DNA from: Lachnospiraceae bacterium
GTDB lineage: Bacteria > Bacillota > Clostridia > Lachnospirales > Lachnospiraceae
Reading direction: 5' to 3'
Length of the DNA stretch: 64,000 bases
Assembly (NCBI GenBank): GCA_025758065.1
Contig: CP107199.1
Location: 496,001 to 560,000 of the forward strand
The notes under the pieces were generated by a model. It made no database searches. It had not been told where the DNA came from and saw nothing but the letters and a program-made list of their open reading frames with translations. Shown one piece after another: positions 8,640-17,497 of this stretch. A program made the position numbers and the translations under genes. Positions within the stretch are counted from its first letter, which is position 1. Each line of letters opens with the position of its first letter.

Positions 8640-8837
8640 ACAGTAAAAATACGTCTTATGCAAGTTTACTCTGAAACCATGATCTCTGTCAATGTCTCCA
8701 TAGCACGGAATTTTATGGCTATTACACTGACCATTACCGGAAAGTTAAATCCGGTTATTGGGGCTCTGGTACATAATACAGGATCCGTGCTGGTTATTAC
8801 TAATTCTGCTCTGCTTTTGAAGTGGAAACTGAAATAG
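8640..8837 (+). pseudogene. 3' remnant of a cation-transporting P-type ATPase
   Basis: The frame ending at the TAG at 8835-8837 encodes GKLNPVIGALVHNTGSVLVI followed by TNSALLLKWKLK, which matches the last transmembrane hairpin of P1B/heavy-metal-type P-type ATPases. Nothing of the phosphorylation (DKTGT) or ATP-binding domains precedes it, because the region upstream is occupied by hydE on the other strand. It is a decayed tail and probably non-functional. The 5' boundary is approximate. Confidence 0.65.
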
Positions 8838-8880
8838 AAAAAAAGCCCATGCTGCTGCCGTACTGGCAGCCTGCATGGGC
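8838..8880 (-). terminator. intrinsic terminator of the citrate lyase operon
   Basis: Long hairpin with arms GCCCATGC and GCATGGGC and inner pairing GCTGCC/GGCAG. On the minus strand it is followed by a run of seven T. It lies about 110 bp after the citF stop and directly behind the ATPase remnant, which may also have used it. Confidence 0.75.
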
Positions 8881-8992
8881 CTTCTCTTGCATTTGCAGAC
8901 TCACAAATATCTGATAAACATACTCACAAACCTGCTCTTACGTGCTCCACTGCCTGCTTGAGCAGGCGATTTGTTCATCTGTCTATTTATTT

Positions 8993-10561
8993 TTACTTGC
9001 TTTCGTTGTCAAATTCATATGGCTTGATCTGGCGTACAACGTCCATGATCGTGCCATCACGGGCTTCAATGATACCTACTACTCTGTCTCCAAACTTAAC
9101 CTTCTCCGGCTCGCCTACGATGGAGTATGCGATGTCACGCAGTTCTTCAATGGTCTTAAATGGCAGGTCTACGCCCTTCATTGCCTCGATCAGATCCTGT
9201 CTTCTTGGGTTGATGGCAATGCCATAATCAGTGATAACTACGTCAATGCTCTCTCCCGGAGTGGTTACAGTGGTAACTTCGCTGCAGATTGCAGGGATCC
9301 TTCCCTGAAGCAGTGGTGCGATAACGATGGTACACTTAGCTCCTGCTGCTGTATCAGGATGTCCGCCCTGGGCACCGGTGATCACACCGTCAGAGCCTAC
9401 AACCACGTTGCAGTTAAAGTTTACGTCCACTTCCAGTGCCGCAAGGATAACAAAATCCAGCTTATTTACTACAGCGCCCTTGTTAAATGGGTCTGCATAC
9501 TCACCGGCAGAAATACGGAAATGCTTTAAGTTCTTTACAGACTCTACTGCTGCCAGGTCAAAGTCCTGTGTATCTAACAGGCAGTCTACCTGATTGTTGA
9601 TCAGCAGGTCACACATTGGCTTGGTCAGGCCGCCTACGCCGAAACGCATGCGGATATTTCTCTCCTTCATGATCTTAGACAGGGAGATGGTGGATGCGAT
9701 AGATGCACCGCCTACACCGGTCTGGTAAGAGAAGCCATCCTTGAAATATGGGCTGTTTACTACGAACTGGGTACAGTAATCAGCCATCATCAGCTTTCTC
9801 ATATCCGTAGTTGGCTTTGCTGCGCCGGTAGCGATCTTCTTCGGATCACCGATAGCATCTACTACTACTACATAGTCAACCTTTGTCATGGAGATATGGG
9901 CCGGGAAGTTAGGGAACGGTACCAAGCAGTCAGTAATCGCTACTACCTTATCTGCATAGTCACCATCCACCATAGCGTAGGAAAGCACGCCACAGTCACT
10001 CTTTCCGCCGATACCACGGCAGTTGCCGTAATCGTCACAGGTAGGTGTTCCGATAAATGCGATATCGATCCTGGTCTCGCCGCTTTCAATGGCTCTTACA
10101 CGGCCGCCATGGGAACGCATGATAGCAAGTCCCTTTAATTTACCTGCGGAAATGGCTTCACCGATCTTGCCACGTACACCGGAAGACTGGATGTTGGTGA
10201 TGGTGCCGTCTTCGATGTAAGGAACGATGGGATCATGTGCCTTGCCAAGGGAGCTGGCACAGATGGTGATATCCTTGATACCCATCTTATGTACTTCTTC
10301 CATGACCATATTTACGATATAGTCACCTTCACGGAAATGGTGATGGAAGCCTAAAGTCATGCCGTCCTTGATGCCGCATTTTACCAGCACATCATGGATG
10401 TTTGCAACCAGCTTGCTCTGTGTATTGTTGACTACACACTTTGTATACGGGCCGTCCTTTTTGTACACATATCCGTCCCTGTAATGATTTCCCTGGAATA
10501 CCTCTTTACCGGTCATCTCCAGGATCTCTTCCGGTATATCTCTTCCTACTGCGTTTATCAT
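8993..10561 (-). CDS. citF: citrate lyase alpha subunit (citrate CoA-transferase)
   Basis: 522 residues, the normal CitF length. Conserved stretches include GMTLGFHHHFREGDYIVN, KGLAIMRSHGGRVRAIESGE and GGHPDTAAGAKCTIV. It swaps the acetyl group on the acyl-carrier subunit for citrate, giving citryl-ACP, inside the CitDEF complex. I start it at the ATG at 10561, one base after the citE stop, with AAGGGGG as ribosome binding site; a longer open frame reaches 10627 but only reads back into citE. Last gene of the citDEF operon. No citC, citX or citG follows. Confidence 0.93.
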   Translation of the reverse strand: MINAVGRDIPEEILEMTGKEVFQGNHYRDGYVYKKDGPYTKCVVNNTQSKLVANIHDVLVKCGIKDGMTLGFHHHFREGDYIVNMVMEEVHKMGIKDITICASSLGKAHDPIVPYIEDGTITNIQSSGVRGKIGEAISAGKLKGLAIMRSHGGRVRAIESGETRIDIAFIGTPTCDDYGNCRGIGGKSDCGVLSYAMVDGDYADKVVAITDCLVPFPNFPAHISMTKVDYVVVVDAIGDPKKIATGAAKPTTDMRKLMMADYCTQFVVNSPYFKDGFSYQTGVGGASIASTISLSKIMKERNIRMRFGVGGLTKPMCDLLINNQVDCLLDTQDFDLAAVESVKNLKHFRISAGEYADPFNKGAVVNKLDFVILAALEVDVNFNCNVVVGSDGVITGAQGGHPDTAAGAKCTIVIAPLLQGRIPAICSEVTTVTTPGESIDVVITDYGIAINPRRQDLIEAMKGVDLPFKTIEELRDIAYSIVGEPEKVKFGDRVVGIIEARDGTIMDVVRQIKPYEFDNESK

Positions 10562-10562
10562 T

Positions 10563-11465
10563 TTACAGATCCCCCTTATATACGCCTGATGCCTTGGCAA
10601 GCTCGATGGTCCTCTTTGCGCCGTCATAGAATGCGATATCGATCATCTTGCCGTCTACAGTGAATACGCCGATACCCAGTTTCTTCTTTTCATCGATCTC
10701 CTTAACTACTTTCTCAGCAAAAATGATATCCTTCTGGGTTGGTGTGAAGATCTCATGTACGATATTGATCTGACGTGGGTTGATAATGGATTTTCCGTCA
10801 AATCCCATTAAATGGATGGTCTCTACGTCCCTGCGGAAGCCGTCCATGTCATCCAGGTTGGTGTATACAGTATCAAAGCACTGTACACCTGCCGCACGGG
10901 CTGCGATGATCATGTTCTGGCGGGCACCCATCAGTTCCAGGCCTGTACCTGTAATGTGGGTCTGTAAATCCTTTGTATAGTCACCACCGGAAAGAGCGAT
11001 GCCAAACATCCTCTCAGATGCTTCACAGATATCCAGGGCCTTCATAACACCTCTTGCAGACTCGATGGCTGCCATGATCAGTGTATGGCCTTCCGGAATG
11101 CCGTACTGCTTTTCGCATTCTTCTACAACGGTCTCCACTCTCTGTACATCCAGTGCGCTTTCTGTCTTGGGGATACGGATGGCATCGCAGCCGCCTGCTA
11201 CTGCACAGTGGATATCCTCTTCCCAGTAAGGGGTATCAAGACCATTGATGCGGACTACTCTCTCGCAGCCTCTGTAATTGATCTCTTTTAATGCATGATA
11301 TAAGGAGAAACGTGCTACATCCTTCTGGTTTTCAGCAACAGCATCCTCCAGATCCAGCATAATGGAGTCTGGTTTATAAATATATGGATCCTTGATCAGA
11401 CCTGGTTTCTGTGCATTTAAGAACATCATGGTCCTTCTTAAGCGCTTCTTATTTGCATTGATCAT
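10563..11465 (-). CDS. citE: citrate lyase beta subunit (citryl-ACP lyase)
   Basis: 300 residues of the HpcH/HpaI aldolase family. Begins MINANKKRLRRTMMFLNAQK; conserved MLDLEDAVAENQKD, RINGLDTPYWEEDI, AAIESARGVMKA (metal-binding Glu) and GFDGKSIINPRQI are all present. It cleaves citryl-ACP to oxaloacetate and acetyl-ACP using Mg2+. The ATG at 11463-11465 overlaps the citD TGA (ATGA), with GGGGAGGGG as ribosome binding site, which shows translational coupling. Confidence 0.95.
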   Translation of the reverse strand: MINANKKRLRRTMMFLNAQKPGLIKDPYIYKPDSIMLDLEDAVAENQKDVARFSLYHALKEINYRGCERVVRINGLDTPYWEEDIHCAVAGGCDAIRIPKTESALDVQRVETVVEECEKQYGIPEGHTLIMAAIESARGVMKALDICEASERMFGIALSGGDYTKDLQTHITGTGLELMGARQNMIIAARAAGVQCFDTVYTNLDDMDGFRRDVETIHLMGFDGKSIINPRQINIVHEIFTPTQKDIIFAEKVVKEIDEKKKLGIGVFTVDGKMIDIAFYDGAKRTIELAKASGVYKGDL

Positions 11466-11761
11466 CTTATTGCCCCTCCCCACGGAATGTCCTCGATCTG
11501 GTCTACAGAACGGAATACCGCACCTTCAACTCTTGCCTTAATGGTGCAGTCTAAAGCGCCCTTATCCACCACTGAGATTTTTACATCCTTTACATCCAGG
11601 TTCTCCAGTGTCTGAAGGACTACCTTGCGGATCTGGTTGCCATACTGATTGATGACAGCACTTTCCAGGCTAAATTCCACAGAACCATTTCCCGGTTCTA
11701 CGGTTACCTGACAGTCACTGGATTCCAGAGTTCCTGCCATGGCCGGTTTCTTGATCTCCAT
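11462..11761 (-). CDS. citD: citrate lyase acyl carrier protein (gamma subunit)
   Basis: 99 residues, the usual CitD size. The N-terminal MEIKKPAMAGTLESSDCQVT contains Ser14, the expected attachment site for the 2'-(5''-phosphoribosyl)-3'-dephospho-CoA group, which needs CitX and CitG to be added. First gene of citDEF, behind AGGAGGAAATAAAG. It is separated from the upstream aconitase gene by 181 bp that contain a hairpin. Confidence 0.93.
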   Translation of the reverse strand: MEIKKPAMAGTLESSDCQVTVEPGNGSVEFSLESAVINQYGNQIRKVVLQTLENLDVKDVKISVVDKGALDCTIKARVEGAVFRSVDQIEDIPWGGAIR

Positions 11762-11842
11762 CTTTATTTCCTCCTATTTTTAACGATGTCTTTTCAACAT
11801 CTTTTTGTTACCCCCGCATCTGTGCAAAAGCATTTTCAAACG

Positions 11843-11900
11843 GGCACTGCCACACATTTTCCAGATCATTTTGAATCAGGAAAATATGTGGCACTGTGTG
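11843..11900 (-). terminator. hairpin between the aconitase gene and citD
   Basis: Stem of about 14 bp with one mismatch (GCCACACATTTTCC against GGAAAATATGTGGC). There is no good T-run on the minus strand, so it may only attenuate transcription from the aconitase gene into citDEF. I found no clear sigma-A promoter between it and citD. Confidence 0.45.
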
Positions 11901-11942
11901 TTTTTACTCACGAACATGCGCTTACGCGCTCATTACATTATA

Positions 11943-14249
11943 TCACTTTAAGCCTTTTCTTGCACGGTTATAATTGATCAGACAGCCTGCTTTTACGATC
12001 TTTCTTTCATCTGCAGTCATATCTGCCACGTACAGACTGATCTCTTTTACCGCCTTGGTATCTGCATTGATCACATAAGCCTTAATGTCTTTTAAATCAC
12101 CATCCAGTGCTGCTTTTGCACCTGGAACGTAGATATAGTCTCCTACTTCAAACTCCGGCTCTTCTACCATCTGGAATGGGATCATTCCCCAGTTCATTAC
12201 ATTAGAACGATAACGCTTGGTTGCGTATTCTTTTGTGATGTTTGCAAGTCCGCCGATGACTCTCTGGCAGCTTGCAGCCTGTTCTCTTGCAGAACCATCA
12301 CCAGGCTTTACAGCATAGATCATGCTTCCGATCTCTGTTTCCATTTCATTTACATTTTCCTGACCGGAAATGGTATGGATGGCATCAAATACCCCATTCA
12401 GGTCTGCATCTAACTCTGATGGATTCTGTCCTGCTGTTCTTGCCTTCTCTAATTTGTCTACTGCCTTGCTCTTTCCTACGTATTCAGGATCTCTTCTGGA
12501 TAATGTAAACTCAGCCAGTCCCAGTGGATTGGAACGATAGGAGGAGGTTTCACCAGATGGGATCAGTTCATCCGTGGTAGTTACTTCATCCATGATCTTG
12601 GAGCATACCTTTAAAAGAATATTATCAGTTAACGGACTCATTTCCGGCCAGTCCTTGATATTTGGGCCATATACCAGACTGTCCTCCTCATGGGCTGCAT
12701 TGTAGCCATTGTATACACGGCGGTCATAAACAGTCTTATCAAAATCGTGTTCAGGAACATCGCCCCAGCAGTCTAAGTCTGTAGCTGGTGTAAGGATACC
12801 GCCGTTTGCTGCGGTTGCTGCAATAGAACGTGCATCCATTAAGGCTACTGCAGACATCTGGCCATTTCCTGGCTTGCTGCCTTCCCTGTTCGGGAAATTT
12901 CTGGTTGTATGACGGATACTTAATCCATTGTTGCAAGGTGTATCGCCGGCGCCAAAGCATGGTCCGCAGAATGCAGTTCTGATAACAGCGCCTGCTTCCA
13001 TAAGCTCTGCTATAAATCCCTTTCTTACCAGATCGATAAATACAGGCTGGGAAGATGGATATACAGCCAGTGAGAATTCTCCGTCTCCACAGCTCTTTCC
13101 CTTTAATGCATGGGCTGCTTCTACTACATTGGTAAAGTTACCGCCTGCACAGCCTGCGATGATTCCCTGCTGGACTCTTAAACGTCCGTTTTCAATTTTA
13201 TCAGTCAGTGTAAATGGTGCTCTTCCGCCGCTGACTTTCTCTGCTTCTTTTTCTACACTTCTTAAAATATCACCCAGGTTTGCATTTAACTCATCGATTT
13301 CATATGTGTTGCTTGGGTGGAATGGAAGGGCGATCATTGGCTTAATGGTACTTAAATCCACGTAAACACAGCCATCATAGTAAGCTACATCTGCTGGATT
13401 TAACTCTTTGTAATCATCACCTCTGCCATGGGCTGTTAAAAATGCCTTTGTATCTTCATCAGTGCGCCAGATAGATGTTAAGCAGGTAGTTTCTGTTGTC
13501 ATAACATCTACACCGTTTCTGTAGTCTGTTGTCATGGAAGCAACACCAGGTCCTACAAATTCCATTACTTTATTCTTTACATAACCCTTCTTGAATACTG
13601 CACCGATAATGGAAAGTGCCACGTCCTGAGGTCCGATACCAGGTCCCGGCTTTCCGGTAAGGTAAATTGCAACAACGCCCGGATAAGCTACATCGTATGT
13701 ATCACATAACAGCTGTTTTACCAGCTCACCGCCACCTTCACCGATGGCCATGGTTCCTAATGCACCATAGCGGGTATGGGAGTCAGATCCTAAGATCATA
13801 CGTCCGCAGCCTGCATGCATTTCACGCATATACTGATGCATAACTGCAATGTGAGGTGGAACATAGATACCGCCATACTTCTTTGCTGCGGAAAGACCAA
13901 ACATATGGTCATCTTCATTAATGGTTCCGCCTACTGCGCAAAGGGAGTTATGGCAGTTGGTCAGTACATAGGGAACAGGGAATTTCTCCATTCCAGAAGC
14001 TTTTGCTGTCTGGATAACCCCTACGAATGTGATATCGTGGGATGTCATTGCGTCAAATTTAAGCTTTAAATGCTCCATATCTCCTGAAGTGTTGTGGGCA
14101 CTTAAAATAGAACAGGCCATAGTGCCTTTCTTTGCTGTTTCTTTATCTGCAGCTTTTCCTGTAAGAGCCTGTACCTTTGCTCCTTCAGACTCAGGTACGA
14201 TCTCGGTGCCGTTTACAAGATAAATTCCTTCATCATATAACTTTACCAT
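11943..14249 (-). CDS. aconitase-family hydratase (probable aconitate hydratase)
   Basis: 768 residues with the aconitase catalytic and swivel domains. Motifs include LGSDSHTRYGALGTMAIGEG, the cluster cysteines in IIAGCAGGNFTN and AFCGPCFGAGDTPCNNG, TTRNFPNREGSKPGNGQ, and a C-terminal swivel segment KRYRSNVMNWGMIPF. It probably interconverts citrate and isocitrate through a [4Fe-4S] cluster. Beside citrate lyase and a degraded isocitrate dehydrogenase it completes a citrate-metabolism neighbourhood. The ATG at 14249 has AGGAGAAG upstream; an upstream extension to 14288 has no such site. The hydratase subclass is less certain than the family. Confidence 0.85.
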   Translation of the reverse strand: MVKLYDEGIYLVNGTEIVPESEGAKVQALTGKAADKETAKKGTMACSILSAHNTSGDMEHLKLKFDAMTSHDITFVGVIQTAKASGMEKFPVPYVLTNCHNSLCAVGGTINEDDHMFGLSAAKKYGGIYVPPHIAVMHQYMREMHAGCGRMILGSDSHTRYGALGTMAIGEGGGELVKQLLCDTYDVAYPGVVAIYLTGKPGPGIGPQDVALSIIGAVFKKGYVKNKVMEFVGPGVASMTTDYRNGVDVMTTETTCLTSIWRTDEDTKAFLTAHGRGDDYKELNPADVAYYDGCVYVDLSTIKPMIALPFHPSNTYEIDELNANLGDILRSVEKEAEKVSGGRAPFTLTDKIENGRLRVQQGIIAGCAGGNFTNVVEAAHALKGKSCGDGEFSLAVYPSSQPVFIDLVRKGFIAELMEAGAVIRTAFCGPCFGAGDTPCNNGLSIRHTTRNFPNREGSKPGNGQMSAVALMDARSIAATAANGGILTPATDLDCWGDVPEHDFDKTVYDRRVYNGYNAAHEEDSLVYGPNIKDWPEMSPLTDNILLKVCSKIMDEVTTTDELIPSGETSSYRSNPLGLAEFTLSRRDPEYVGKSKAVDKLEKARTAGQNPSELDADLNGVFDAIHTISGQENVNEMETEIGSMIYAVKPGDGSAREQAASCQRVIGGLANITKEYATKRYRSNVMNWGMIPFQMVEEPEFEVGDYIYVPGAKAALDGDLKDIKAYVINADTKAVKEISLYVADMTADERKIVKAGCLINYNRARKGLK

Positions 14250-14278
14250 AATGTTTCTTCTCCTTTTATCCCATGTCC

Positions 14279-14353
14279 ATGTCACCATCAGGTGACATAT
14301 CCATTTGCTATGTTCTAACTATACACCCCTTTACTTTTATAGGCAAATACTAT
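14279..14353 (-). promoter_or_regulatory. aconitase promoter, LysR-type box and leader hairpin
   Basis: Minus-strand promoter: TTGCCT (14341-14346) and TATAGT (14318-14323) with a 17-bp spacer. A dyad ATAG-N7-CTAT (14339-14353, a T-N11-A type site) overlaps the -35 box, as expected for the divergent LysR regulator. In the leader, ATGTCACC-ATCA-GGTGACAT (14279-14298) forms a perfect hairpin about 30 nt before the start. Confidence 0.6.
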
Positions 14354-14412
14354 ATATATAATAACAGATATACATTTTTACCTATGTGATGGATATGAAG
14401 GAGTTTTTCCCT

Positions 14413-15354
14413 ATGACAAGCCGTGAACTAGAATACATTAAAACAGTAGCCGATGAAAAAAGCATCTCTGCAGCCGCCAGAAAACTTTATATTGCCCAGC
14501 CTTCCTTAAGCCAGTCTTTGCAGCGGATCGAAGAAAACCTGGACGCCCATCTTTTCAACCGGACGCCTTCCGGACTGACCCTTACTTATGCTGGAAAACG
14601 CTGTTATCAGATGGCCTGTCAGGTTCTTAAGATCTACAGCGATTTTGAGACGGAAATAAGTGACATAAAGCAGTTAAAATCCGGACGGATCGTTATGGGA
14701 ACGACCAACCATCTGGGAACCGTCATTCTTCCTAAGATCCTGCCGGAATTTAAGACAAACAGTCCCTCTATTGAACTGGATATCCGCGAAGATAATACTG
14801 GAAAGCTGGAAGAACAGGTACTTACAGGTGCTATGGATTTTGCCCTGCTCCATGCTCCAAAGCTGGCGCCAAATCCATTATTGGATTATGAATTTTTATC
14901 AGAAAACCCCTTTGTGATCGCACTGGCCCAGGGGCATCCATTGATCCAGAAAGCAAAAGAAAAACCGGGCTATCCATTCCCGGTCTTAGATGTGCGTTTA
15001 TTAAAAAATGAACCATTGATCCTTCTTCATCCACAGCAGCGCATCCGCCACGTATCTGACGCTATTCTTGCAAAAGCCAGGATCACACCTAATATCGTCC
15101 TGATATTGAAAAATTATGAAACAGCACAGCATCTGGCCGGTCAGGGCATAGGCATTACCTTTTTGCCTATGGAATATGCTGCCCTGACCTCCGCTGACCA
15201 TCCGCCGGTACTTTTATCCATTGACGAGTCCTACAGCCCCAGCTGGGATCTGAGTATCGCCTCCTTAAAAGGCGGATTTTTATCCAGGGCGGACCAGTAT
15301 TTCCTTGATCTGGTGCGACAGAAATTTTCACAGCCACTAAAAAGCAGCATTTGA
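14413..15354 (+). CDS. LysR-family regulator divergent from the aconitase/citrate lyase genes
   Basis: 313 residues. The N-terminal winged helix is MTSRELEYIKTVADEKSISA then AARKLYIAQPSLSQSLQRIE, followed by LFNRTPSGLTLTYAGKRCY. The remainder is the type 2 periplasmic-binding-like effector domain. The ATG at 14413 has AAGGAG 9 nt upstream; in-frame ATG and GTG codons at 14386-14395 lack a site. Placed back to back with the aconitase gene it probably senses citrate or a related acid and controls that gene and possibly citDEF (inference). Confidence 0.87.
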   Translation: MTSRELEYIKTVADEKSISAAARKLYIAQPSLSQSLQRIEENLDAHLFNRTPSGLTLTYAGKRCYQMACQVLKIYSDFETEISDIKQLKSGRIVMGTTNHLGTVILPKILPEFKTNSPSIELDIREDNTGKLEEQVLTGAMDFALLHAPKLAPNPLLDYEFLSENPFVIALAQGHPLIQKAKEKPGYPFPVLDVRLLKNEPLILLHPQQRIRHVSDAILAKARITPNIVLILKNYETAQHLAGQGIGITFLPMEYAALTSADHPPVLLSIDESYSPSWDLSIASLKGGFLSRADQYFLDLVRQKFSQPLKSSI

Positions 15355-15369
15355 CACCCATCCTCCAAA

Positions 15370-15513
15370 ATGTTCTCCCGGAAACTTTCTGTGCCCGATT
15401 TTGTGAGAAGATTTTTGGTCAGTTGTACCCAAATTTCTGAGGCGTACGTGGTGCGTACGGTGATGAAATCCGGGTGCGACTGGCAAAAAATCGGCCACAA
15501 AGACAGATGCAGG
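15370..15513 (-). repeat. P163 element, copy truncated at its right end
   Basis: Begins with the P163 terminus ATGTTCTCCCGGAAACTTTC and runs 144 bp through the central GTACGTGGTGCGTAC hairpin. It then switches at GCAGGA to MITE-A sequence instead of the usual right terminus. It sits between the convergent lysR and asnB genes, so it is not upstream of a gene. Confidence 0.75.
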
Positions 15514-15550
15514 ATGTACTAATCCCGTAAGATGCGGATTTAAGTGTGCA
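15511..15550. repeat. MITE-A internal fragment fused to P163
   Basis: The stretch TGTACTAATC..GATGCGGATTTAAGTGTGCA matches the interior of MITE-A (5406-5445), but both MITE termini are missing. Confidence 0.6.
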
Positions 15551-15560
15551 GGAGCAGGGA

Positions 15561-17414
15561 TCATACTTCGATCTCAATATTATATTTCTTCATCCAGTAA
15601 TTTACCTGGATCATATACGCCAGCATCTGGGGGCCCGCCATCAGCTGTCCATACCATGGTTTTCCATAGTCAGATGGGCTTTCCAGGAATTTTTCTGTTT
15701 TTTTCCTGTCTAAGAACTGTAAAACAGGTGCCGTACTGTCTTCTAATATCTCCTGCACCCGGTCTGCTAACAGCGTTTCATATGCTTTGTCGTAGGTCTT
15801 GGGATAAGGGGATTTTCTGCGCCACAGCACTTCATCAGGCAGCAGACCTGCTCCGGACATCCTTAGAAGATGCTTTGCCACACCATCTCTTGTTTTCATG
15901 TTCCATGGCACATTCCACAAATATTCCACAATACGGTGATCCGCAAAAGGCACTCTGGCTTCCAGCCCGGAATGCATGCTGGTGCGGTCCATACGGTCTA
16001 ATAATGTCTGCATAAACCATTTCAGGTTCAGCCATGCGATCTCACGGCGGCGGGCTTCTTCCGGTGTGTCCTCTGCCAGCCCCGGCGTTTCTGCCACCGA
16101 TTTTTCATAGGTTGCCTGCACATATTCATCCATGTGAAGTTCCCGGATAAAATCATCCGCCAACAGCTCCTTTCTGGCAGACAGGTCCATGGTCCAGGGA
16201 AATGTTTTCGCCTCAAAGCACTCTTTTTTGTGAAACCATGGATAACCCCCGAATATCTCATCAGCACATTCACCGGTCAGTGCTACCTTATGGGTGCTGC
16301 TTACCTGGGAGCAGAAATATAACAGGGAAGAGTCTACATCTGCCATGGCCGGAAGGTCTCTGGCTTCTACGGATGTATACAGCAGATCTGCCTGGGTCAC
16401 ATTGTCACATTCCAGATAATGATGGTCAGAATCTAAATATTTCACCATAATATCCACAAACGGCCGGTCCATGGATGGCTGAAAAGCATTGGCAGTAAAA
16501 TATTTATGGTTATCCTTAAAATCAAAGGAAAAAGTAGCCAGCTGTTTGTTTTTCTTTTTCAATTCTGCATTGCAAACAGCAGCAACAAGACTGCTGTCCA
16601 CACCTCCGGATAAAAAGGTACATACCGGCACATCGGAGATGATCTGGCGGCGGATGGCATCCTTGACCAGAAATGCCGTTTTTTCTACGGTCTGCCCATA
16701 GCTGTCCTCATGAGGCCTGCTCTCCAGCTTCCAATAACATTCTGCATACAGACCAGATGCATTGCATACAAGATAATGTGCCGGAAGCAGCTCTTCTATA
16801 TCCTTGAAAACACCGCAGCCATAAGTTTTTGCAGGCCCGATGCTGAATATCTCATTTAACCCTCTTTTATCCAGTTTAGGAGTGATCCCCGGATAAGCAA
16901 AAAGACCTTTGATCTCAGAGGAAAAGATGACCTGATCCTGAAAACAGGTGTAAAATAATGGCTTTACCCCCAGGCGGTCCCTAAACAGCACCAGCCGGTC
17001 TTTTACCGGATCCATGATCCCGAAAGCAAATATACCATTCATCTGCTTTACAAAATCCGGACCATATTCCATGTAACCTGTAAGAACTACCTCTGTATCA
17101 CTGGTTGTGGAAAATTTCCAGCCTTTTTCCATGAGATCTTCCTGCAATTCTTTCGTATTATAAAGCTCCCCATTATACACGATCCCGAAGGTCTTATCTC
17201 CCACTTTTTTAAGAATGGGCTGGCGGCCTGAAACCAGATCTCTTATAGACAGTCTCACATGGGCCAAACCAAAATGAGACTCCAGATAATTTCCCTGTTC
17301 ATCCGGTCCCCGGTGTTTCTGTACTCTTTCCATCTCTTCCAGTATCTGCCGGTAATATTCTTCTTTTGTAAGATAGTCAAAATGACTCTGATAAAATCCG
17401 GCAATCCCGCACAT
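15561..17414 (-). CDS. asnB: asparagine synthase (glutamine-hydrolysing)
   Basis: 617 residues. Starts MCGIAGFYQS, where Cys2 becomes the N-terminal nucleophile of the glutaminase domain (1 to about 200). KHRGPDEQG and IVYNGELYN are the glutamine-binding segments. The synthetase domain has the PP-loop SGGVDSS at 269-275, and LTGECADEIFGGYPWF further on. It makes asparagine from aspartate, ATP and glutamine. The start is fixed by AGAAGGAGGT ahead of MCGIAG; open sequence upstream is not part of the protein because Cys2 must be exposed. The gene follows the 17498-18967 permease gene and may be cotranscribed. Confidence 0.95.
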   Translation of the reverse strand: MCGIAGFYQSHFDYLTKEEYYRQILEEMERVQKHRGPDEQGNYLESHFGLAHVRLSIRDLVSGRQPILKKVGDKTFGIVYNGELYNTKELQEDLMEKGWKFSTTSDTEVVLTGYMEYGPDFVKQMNGIFAFGIMDPVKDRLVLFRDRLGVKPLFYTCFQDQVIFSSEIKGLFAYPGITPKLDKRGLNEIFSIGPAKTYGCGVFKDIEELLPAHYLVCNASGLYAECYWKLESRPHEDSYGQTVEKTAFLVKDAIRRQIISDVPVCTFLSGGVDSSLVAAVCNAELKKKNKQLATFSFDFKDNHKYFTANAFQPSMDRPFVDIMVKYLDSDHHYLECDNVTQADLLYTSVEARDLPAMADVDSSLLYFCSQVSSTHKVALTGECADEIFGGYPWFHKKECFEAKTFPWTMDLSARKELLADDFIRELHMDEYVQATYEKSVAETPGLAEDTPEEARRREIAWLNLKWFMQTLLDRMDRTSMHSGLEARVPFADHRIVEYLWNVPWNMKTRDGVAKHLLRMSGAGLLPDEVLWRRKSPYPKTYDKAYETLLADRVQEILEDSTAPVLQFLDRKKTEKFLESPSDYGKPWYGQLMAGPQMLAYMIQVNYWMKKYNIEIEV

Positions 17415-17436
17415 ATAATACCTCCTTCTATGCCCA

Positions 17437-17476
17437 ATGTTCTCCCAGACTAGTTTTTTGAAAAGATTTTTTATCG
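17437..17476 (-). repeat. P163 remnant upstream of asnB
   Basis: ATGTTCTCCCAGA followed by TTTTTTGAAAAGATTTTTTATC resembles the left about 50 nt of P163 with internal loss. It lies 22 bp upstream of the asnB start, the same position as the intact copies at other genes. Confidence 0.5.
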
Positions 17477-17497
17477 CAACATTTATCGCAGCATTTA

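Noticed and set aside
8550..8837. Intact 95-residue membrane protein
   Set aside because: Its C-terminal half matches only the tail of P-type ATPases and the first half is antisense to hydE, so it is treated as a remnant.
14250..14288. Upstream start for the aconitase-family hydratase
   Set aside because: It lies in the leader that contains a hairpin and lacks a ribosome binding site; AGGAGAAG supports 14249.
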